A stretch of DNA of 58,334 nt from Bacteroidota bacterium (GTDB lineage: Bacteria > Bacteroidota > Bacteroidia > Chitinophagales > Chitinophagaceae): the NCBI GenBank assembly GCA_016868455.1, contig VGGV01000016.1, forward strand, positions 1 to 58,334, written 5' to 3'. Below, in pieces: positions 53,112 to 58,334 of the stretch. How positions within the stretch are numbered: position 1 is the first letter of the stretch; every line of letters begins with the position of its first letter. A program made the position numbers and the translations under genes. A model generated the notes under the pieces. The model had not been told where the DNA came from, ran no database searches, and was given only the letters and a program-made list of their open reading frames with translations.

Positions 53112-54448
53112 TTTCGTATCAGCGGCAGGTCAACAGTAAAGGTGCTGCCCTTGCCTAAGGTACTTTCCGCTTTTATATCACCATCATGCGCTTCCACCAT
53201 GGTTTTTACATAACTTAAGCCAAGTCCAAAACCTTTTACATTATGCACATTGCCGGTGTGTGCCCGGTAAAATTTTTCAAAAATCCTTTTTACCGTATCC
53301 CTGTTCATGCCAATTCCATTATCCTCAATCTTCATGATAAAATGTTTATCGTTGGATTGGGTGGAAAGTTTTATCAGCGGTGGGGTGTTTTCCCTGGCAT
53401 ACTTCACTGCGTTGTCCACCAGGTTATTCACCAGGTTATTCAAATGAACTTCATCTGCATTAATAAGATCTGTTTGAGCATTTAACTGCATTTCAACCTT
53501 GCCCTGTTTTTCCTGTAACTGTAAGGTGAAATTGTCCACCACATCTTTTATCACATCATGTACATGTACCGGTTTCAGGTTCAGGTCCACTTCCTGTTTT
53601 TCCAGTTGCGATGCTTTTAAAATGGTCTCTACCTGCCGGTTCATCCGCTGGTTTTCTTCCTTAATAATAGCGCTGAAATAACCGAGTTTATCCCGGTTCT
53701 GCACTACTTTTTCATTGCGCATGGCATCTACTGCCAGCGAAATGGTGGCAATCGGGGTCTTAAATTCATGCGTCATATTATTAATAAAGTCATTCTTTAT
53801 TTCGGCCAGTTTCTTCTGCCTCAGCATGGTGCGGACGGTTACATAAAAAGCAGCCACAATAATAAGTGTGAACAGGATGGAAATTGCAATTCTCCAAAAC
53901 AACGACTTTAAAGCCAGCTGCCTGATATTGGGTACCACCACAAAAAGCATTTCATTTACACTCAGATTTTCACCTGCCGTACCGCTCAGCGCCTCCAGCC
54001 CGCAGTTGGCCGAGTAGTTATTCAGTGTATCTTCAAAAGCAGCCACAAAACCCGGTGACGCTTTTTCAAAAACCGGGTTACCGGTCCTGTCAAAAGAAGC
54101 AATGCCAAATTCAAAATCTACATTTTCAAGATTGTTTTTCTTAAATGCGGCCTGAATTTTCTGGCGGATGGTTTCCACATCAAACCGGCTGGCAACAGTT
54201 ACGGGTTTAAAAAGATCAATTGAAAAATCATCGGGCAGAATCAGGCCCCTTTTACTGTTGTTCATTAAATTACTTCCCTTGTCATGTGACAGCTCCTGCC
54301 CCACCATCTGGGTGCTCAGGTTCACATTGTGCTTGATCTGCTCCCTTTTCAGGGAAATCATATTCTTCAGGGCTGAACTTTGGTTAATGATCACCCCTAC
54401 CAGCGACAGGCTGATGAGCAAAGTAATTATGGTAAATATCCGTTTCAA
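53108..54448 (-). CDS. Sensor histidine kinase, no adjacent response regulator
   Basis: The 446-residue kinase has two membrane segments (about 4-24 and 187-207) enclosing an extracytoplasmic sensor domain of about 160 residues. The phosphoacceptor helix is NDFINNMTHEFKTPIATIS (His near 229). The ATP-binding boxes are NLVDNAVKYA (N), KIEDNGIGM (G1), and GFGLGLSYV (G2) with the F-box before it. No response regulator gene lies next to it, so the partner is elsewhere. The stimulus cannot be inferred. Its stop overlaps the convergent queA stop by four bases. Confidence 0.9.
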   Translation of the reverse strand: MKRIFTIITLLISLSLVGVIINQSSALKNMISLKREQIKHNVNLSTQMVGQELSHDKGSNLMNNSKRGLILPDDFSIDLFKPVTVASRFDVETIRQKIQAAFKKNNLENVDFEFGIASFDRTGNPVFEKASPGFVAAFEDTLNNYSANCGLEALSGTAGENLSVNEMLFVVVPNIRQLALKSLFWRIAISILFTLIIVAAFYVTVRTMLRQKKLAEIKNDFINNMTHEFKTPIATISLAVDAMRNEKVVQNRDKLGYFSAIIKEENQRMNRQVETILKASQLEKQEVDLNLKPVHVHDVIKDVVDNFTLQLQEKQGKVEMQLNAQTDLINADEVHLNNLVNNLVDNAVKYARENTPPLIKLSTQSNDKHFIMKIEDNGIGMNRDTVKRIFEKFYRAHTGNVHNVKGFGLGLSYVKTMVEAHDGDIKAESTLGKGSTFTVDLPLIRN

Positions 54449-54650
54449 AACCAGGTATTAACAGCGCCCAAGATAATTGCTTTTGACCAGCAGGGCCAAC
54501 CCCGCAAAAATACATTTCCCCGGCTGATTGCTGTACCCCGAAGCGGGTATGCCGTTTTTTTTAATGGGCTTTTAGCTCCCCGGTGTTCTCAGCCTGTATC
54601 GCTGGTTCAACAACCTGTGCTGATTTTCAAAAAAGATTTTATATTGAAGC

Positions 54651-55202
54651 ATGATTGAACCGGCCCCGGGTATATTATTGATCGCCGACCCCTTTTTGAA
54701 AGATCCCAACTTTCTGAGGACGGTTGTTTTTTTATGCGAACATAAGGAGGAAGGAAGCTTTGGTTTTGTGCTCAACCGACAGTATGAAAACACACTGGAT
54801 GAACTGGTACCCGAACTGGAAGGCCATAAACTGCCGGTTTATTATGGCGGCCCGGTGCAATTGGATACACTTCATTTCCTTCACCAGTTTCCAGATGAAA
54901 TACCCGGTGGTCAGGAAGTGCTGAAAGGTGTGTACTGGGGAGGCGATTTTGATTCCCTGATCAACCTTATAAAGAATGAAGATATAGACACCGGCAAAAT
55001 CCGTTTTTACATTGGCTATTCCGGCTGGGACAGCGGGCAGCTGAATGATGAAATGAACGAAAAAACCTGGTTAACGGTAAAAGCAACCCGTAAACTGGTT
55101 TTTCATACCGATCACCGGGAAATATGGAAAGATTCGCTGAAGCATCTTGGCGGGGATTATGAAATGATGGTGAATTTCCCGATTGACCCGCTACTCAATT
55201 AA
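54651..55202 (+). CDS. YqgE/AlgH family protein (UPF0301)
   Basis: The 183-residue protein begins PAPGILLIADPFLKDPNFLRTVVFLCEH, the family signature. It continues with GSFGFVLNR and the central YYGGPVQLDTLHFLH, then FYIGYSGWDSGQL. Members are widespread cytoplasmic proteins; AlgH of Pseudomonas affects alginate regulation, but the molecular function is not established. TATATTGA ends four bases before the ATG and could be a weak -7 element. The 202-base gap upstream holds a short GC stem (TACCC/GGGTA at 54534-54549) followed by a T-run. Confidence 0.9.
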   Translation: MIEPAPGILLIADPFLKDPNFLRTVVFLCEHKEEGSFGFVLNRQYENTLDELVPELEGHKLPVYYGGPVQLDTLHFLHQFPDEIPGGQEVLKGVYWGGDFDSLINLIKNEDIDTGKIRFYIGYSGWDSGQLNDEMNEKTWLTVKATRKLVFHTDHREIWKDSLKHLGGDYEMMVNFPIDPLLN

Positions 55203-55249
55203 GCAACCAATCTTTTATCCATCACATCTGTCCGGGTCAATACAAAGAA

Positions 55250-55972
55250 ATGAAACGAACAATCTGCATTGTAACAACAGCCTGCATCCTGCTTCTGTCA
55301 CCCGGCTGCAGCACCATGAAAAAACTGGGGCTGGTTCCCACCGAACTGGAAATGATCATGGGTTTGAAGGATGCCCTGTCACAGGGACTGTTTAAAAGCC
55401 TCGATGCCTTTGCCAGCCCCGAAGGCAATCCGCTGGTCCGGTTTGTTTTTCCTGGCGAAGCCGAAAAGATAGAAAATACCCTGCGGGACCTTGGCTTTGA
55501 CAAAACGGTTAACCAGGTAACAGGAAAATTCACCCGGGCTATGTCTTCAGCAGTCAAGGCAGCAAAACCGCTTTTTTTTGATGCGCTAAAAAATATGAGC
55601 ATTAAGGATGCCGCCAAAATACTGGTGACGGATAACCCCCATGCCGCAACGGATTATTTTAAACAGGAAATGAAGCCAGGGCTGATGACGGCTTTTAGGC
55701 CCATTGTGGACAGTACCATTAAAATAGAAGGCGCCGATAAAGAATGGAGCGGCATCACTAAAATTTACAACAGCATACCCTTTATAAACAAACCGCTGGA
55801 GAACAATCTTACGGATTTTATTTCAGCACGGGTTATTGATTTAATGTTTCTGATGGTGGCCAACGAAGAAGAACAGATAAGGGCAAAATATGAGTTGAGA
55901 AAAACCGACATGATGAGAAAAGTATTTACTTGGGCGGAAAAAGAATTACAAAAAAGACTGCAAAAGAATTAA
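55250..55972 (+). CDS. DUF4197 family lipoprotein
   Basis: The 240-residue product has a lipoprotein signal peptide with lipobox LSPGC (Cys at residue 21). The mature part is helical and matches DUF4197: GLKDALSQGLFKSLDAFAS, then KPLFFDALKNMSIKDAAKIL, and PFINKPLENNLTDFISARVID. The function is unknown. It starts 47 bases after the YqgE gene on the same strand and may be cotranscribed. The placement after the Cys (Ser, Thr) does not suggest inner-membrane retention. Confidence 0.85.
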   Translation: MKRTICIVTTACILLLSPGCSTMKKLGLVPTELEMIMGLKDALSQGLFKSLDAFASPEGNPLVRFVFPGEAEKIENTLRDLGFDKTVNQVTGKFTRAMSSAVKAAKPLFFDALKNMSIKDAAKILVTDNPHAATDYFKQEMKPGLMTAFRPIVDSTIKIEGADKEWSGITKIYNSIPFINKPLENNLTDFISARVIDLMFLMVANEEEQIRAKYELRKTDMMRKVFTWAEKELQKRLQKN

Positions 55973-55977
55973 AATAA

Positions 55978-56003
55978 GAACCCCTTTTCAATGAAAAGGG
56001 TTT
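55978..56003. terminator. Bidirectional terminator between the DUF4197 gene and atpC
   Basis: AACCCCTTTT pairs with AAAAGGGTTT around the loop CAATG. A-rich sequence precedes it and TTT follows. It lies between convergent genes. Confidence 0.65.
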
Positions 56004-56039
56004 ACCAGCTGTTTTCACCTACGGATCAGGTTCTCCGTC

Positions 56040-56297
56040 CTAATCTATTGCTGTGGCGCCTTCCACCAGCACCGTTACTTTATTGTTCAGCACTTCTACA
56101 AACCCGCCCTGAATTTCAAAATGGACAAAATGATTTTGCTTGTCTTTCAAAACTTTCAGCTTACCGGCTTTTAGGGCACTTACCAGCGGGGCATGTTTTT
56201 CGAGCACTTCAAAAGAACCGCTAATGCCCGGCATTTGCACGCCGTACACATCGCCGCTGTAGAGTTTTTCTTCAGGGGTTAATATTTCTAAGTTCAT
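56040..56297 (-). CDS. atpC: ATP synthase F1 epsilon subunit, short form
   Basis: Epsilon is part of the rotor stalk that couples F1 to Fo. The 85-residue protein contains only the N-terminal beta-sandwich (LEILTPEEKLYSGDVYGVQMPG to VTVLVEG). The C-terminal helical hairpin that inhibits ATP hydrolysis in other bacteria is absent. Short epsilon subunits are usual in Bacteroidota as far as I know. It follows atpD after about 74 bases filled with an octamer-phased repeat. The other atp genes are not nearby. Confidence 0.93.
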   Translation of the reverse strand: MNLEILTPEEKLYSGDVYGVQMPGISGSFEVLEKHAPLVSALKAGKLKVLKDKQNHFVHFEIQGGFVEVLNNKVTVLVEGATAID

Positions 56298-56303
56298 AAA
56301 ATC

Positions 56304-56371
56304 AATGTGATAATGTGATACTACGCTGATTTGCTATTAAAAATAAATTAGCAGGTTAACACATTAGCTAA

Positions 56372-56374
<3 letters not shown>
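56304..56374. repeat. Octamer-phased repeat filling the atpD-atpC gap
   Basis: AATGTGAT is tandemly repeated at 56304 and 56312. Four octamers ending in TTA follow at 56343, 56351, 56359 and 56367 on an 8-base register. TAATGTG (56311-56317) and CACATTA (56360-56366) are inverted arms. Confidence 0.6.
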
Positions 56375-57970
<1,596 letters not shown>

Positions 57971-57989
57971 TCAGGCCGCAAAGGTAAGG

Positions 57990-58193
57990 GTGAGAGGGTA
58001 AACAGCCAATTACAAAAAAGAAGATTTTTTAAATGTGGAAAAGGAATACAACAAGCCTGGAAAGAGGACTTTAAGACCAGAATTAACCCTGGTTTTTCCG
58101 TATAATCAAGCCCATCGAAGTAACCACAAACTTACCCACCTGCAGTTTCAAATGTATCTTCTGCTGATACGGAAATGTGTCCACAATGAAGCT
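57990..58193. other. Noncoding stretch between atpD and the transposase remnant
   Basis: No gene is supported on either strand. Part of it, nearest 58193, is probably the right end of the insertion sequence. A short stem CCAG/CTGG around 58077-58093 was the only other structure noticed. Confidence 0.35.
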
Positions 58194-58214
58194 CCCAGGG
58201 GCAAGCCCTCTGGG
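58194..58214 (-). mobile_element. Hairpin of the IS200/IS605-type right end
   Basis: CCCAG (58194-58198) and GGGC pair with GCCC and CTGGG (58210-58214) with one bulged T. It lies a few bases after the stop codon of the transposase remnant. Subterminal imperfect hairpins are the recognition sites of IS200/IS605 transposases. Confidence 0.4.
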
Positions 58215-58218
58215 TATC

Positions 58219-58334
58219 TTAGAACAGTCTCAACTGTTTTGAATATACCTTTTCATATTCGTTTACCCTACCTTGACTTTCCACATATTTCCTGATTACA
58301 TCTTCCGTCCCATGTTGACCTACTGTGTTCATAT
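58219..58334 (-). CDS. tnpA: IS200/IS605-type transposase, C-terminal end only
   Basis: The minus-strand frame enters from beyond the window edge and ends at TAA 58219-58221. The visible residues MNTVGQHGTEDVIRKYVESQ continue to YSKQLRLF. A Y-x-x-TVG-x6-8-IRKYIE-Q pattern is the usual end of the Y1 transposase TnpA, but only about 38 residues can be seen and the catalytic parts lie outside. The ATG at 58332-58330 is internal, not a start. The right-end hairpin that follows supports the call. Confidence 0.45.
   Translation of the reverse strand, partial: MNTVGQHGTEDVIRKYVESQGRVNEYEKVYSKQLRLF

Noticed and set aside
54534-54562. A terminator upstream of the YqgE gene
   Set aside because: The stem is only five pairs, the T-run is offset from it, and no plus-strand gene ends before it.
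58035-58295. An 86-residue plus-strand frame at the right edge
   Set aside because: It is antisense to the transposase end and its hairpin and resembles no protein.

Overview
The window looks like chromosome from a member of the Bacteroidota, most probably the family Chitinophagaceae or a close relative. Signs of this are several lineage-typical families (DUF4293, DUF6427, FtsZ with a very long linker and the ...SINTFLEGKKPD-type tail, MraY with an extra periplasmic loop), an atpD-atpC pair separated from the other ATP synthase genes, near absence of Shine-Dalgarno sequences, and promoters of the TAnnTTTG type. No rRNA, tRNA, CRISPR array, prophage or plasmid gene was seen. The placement is by recognition of protein families, not by a database search.

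Layout: 1-6.3 kb holds the end of a FAD-dependent oxidoreductase, a NatA/NatB-like ABC exporter, a coiled-coil protein behind a pair of BlaI-like operators, a small secreted protein, a nitronate monooxygenase and a sugar nucleotidyltransferase. 6.4-18 kb holds glyA, a DUF4293 membrane protein, a divergent uvrA, an ECF-like sigma factor, a DsbD-type thiol reductase with a companion domain protein, purQ, a DUF6427 membrane protein and a large secreted protein. 18.2-25.7 kb holds kup, two tandem alpha/beta hydrolases, an LD-carboxypeptidase and metG. 25.8-30.9 kb is worn: a frameshifted TPR gene abuts an inverted PAS-gene remnant, a fadN-like beta-oxidation gene stands alone, and a stop-interrupted SH3-like gene precedes a metallopeptidase with no good start. 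30.9-33.6 kb holds a TIGR01777 epimerase and a second ABC exporter.

33.7-51.1 kb is a complete division and cell wall (dcw) cluster on the minus strand: mraZ-rsmH-ftsL-ftsI-murE-mraY-murD-ftsW-murG-murC-ftsQ-ftsA-ftsZ. It makes UDP-MurNAc peptides and lipid II, carries the septal synthase pair FtsW/FtsI, and ends with the FtsA/FtsZ ring proteins. murF and ddl are absent from it. 51.4-58 kb holds a DUF3052 protein, queA, an orphan histidine kinase, a YqgE/AlgH protein, a DUF4197 lipoprotein and atpC/atpD. The window ends in what looks like the 3' end of an IS200/IS605-type transposase.

The most unusual content is a dense set of small repeats that also enter coding sequence. (1) Heptamer-phased AGTC/GACT arrays and octamer-phased TAA arrays, several with an inverted partner about 40-60 bp away, sit next to start codons and also in frame within uvrA and queA. 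(2) A 21-nt palindromic element adds the heptapeptide LP(A/T)G(Q/K)AG to MetG, RsmH, QueA and the MurC N-terminus. (3) A perfect 18-bp palindrome lies in the ftsZ linker. (4) GC-rich hairpins lie within the dcw cluster. No new defence or biosynthetic system was found; these repeats, the BlaI-like operator pair and the decayed 25.8-30.9 kb segment are the best leads.
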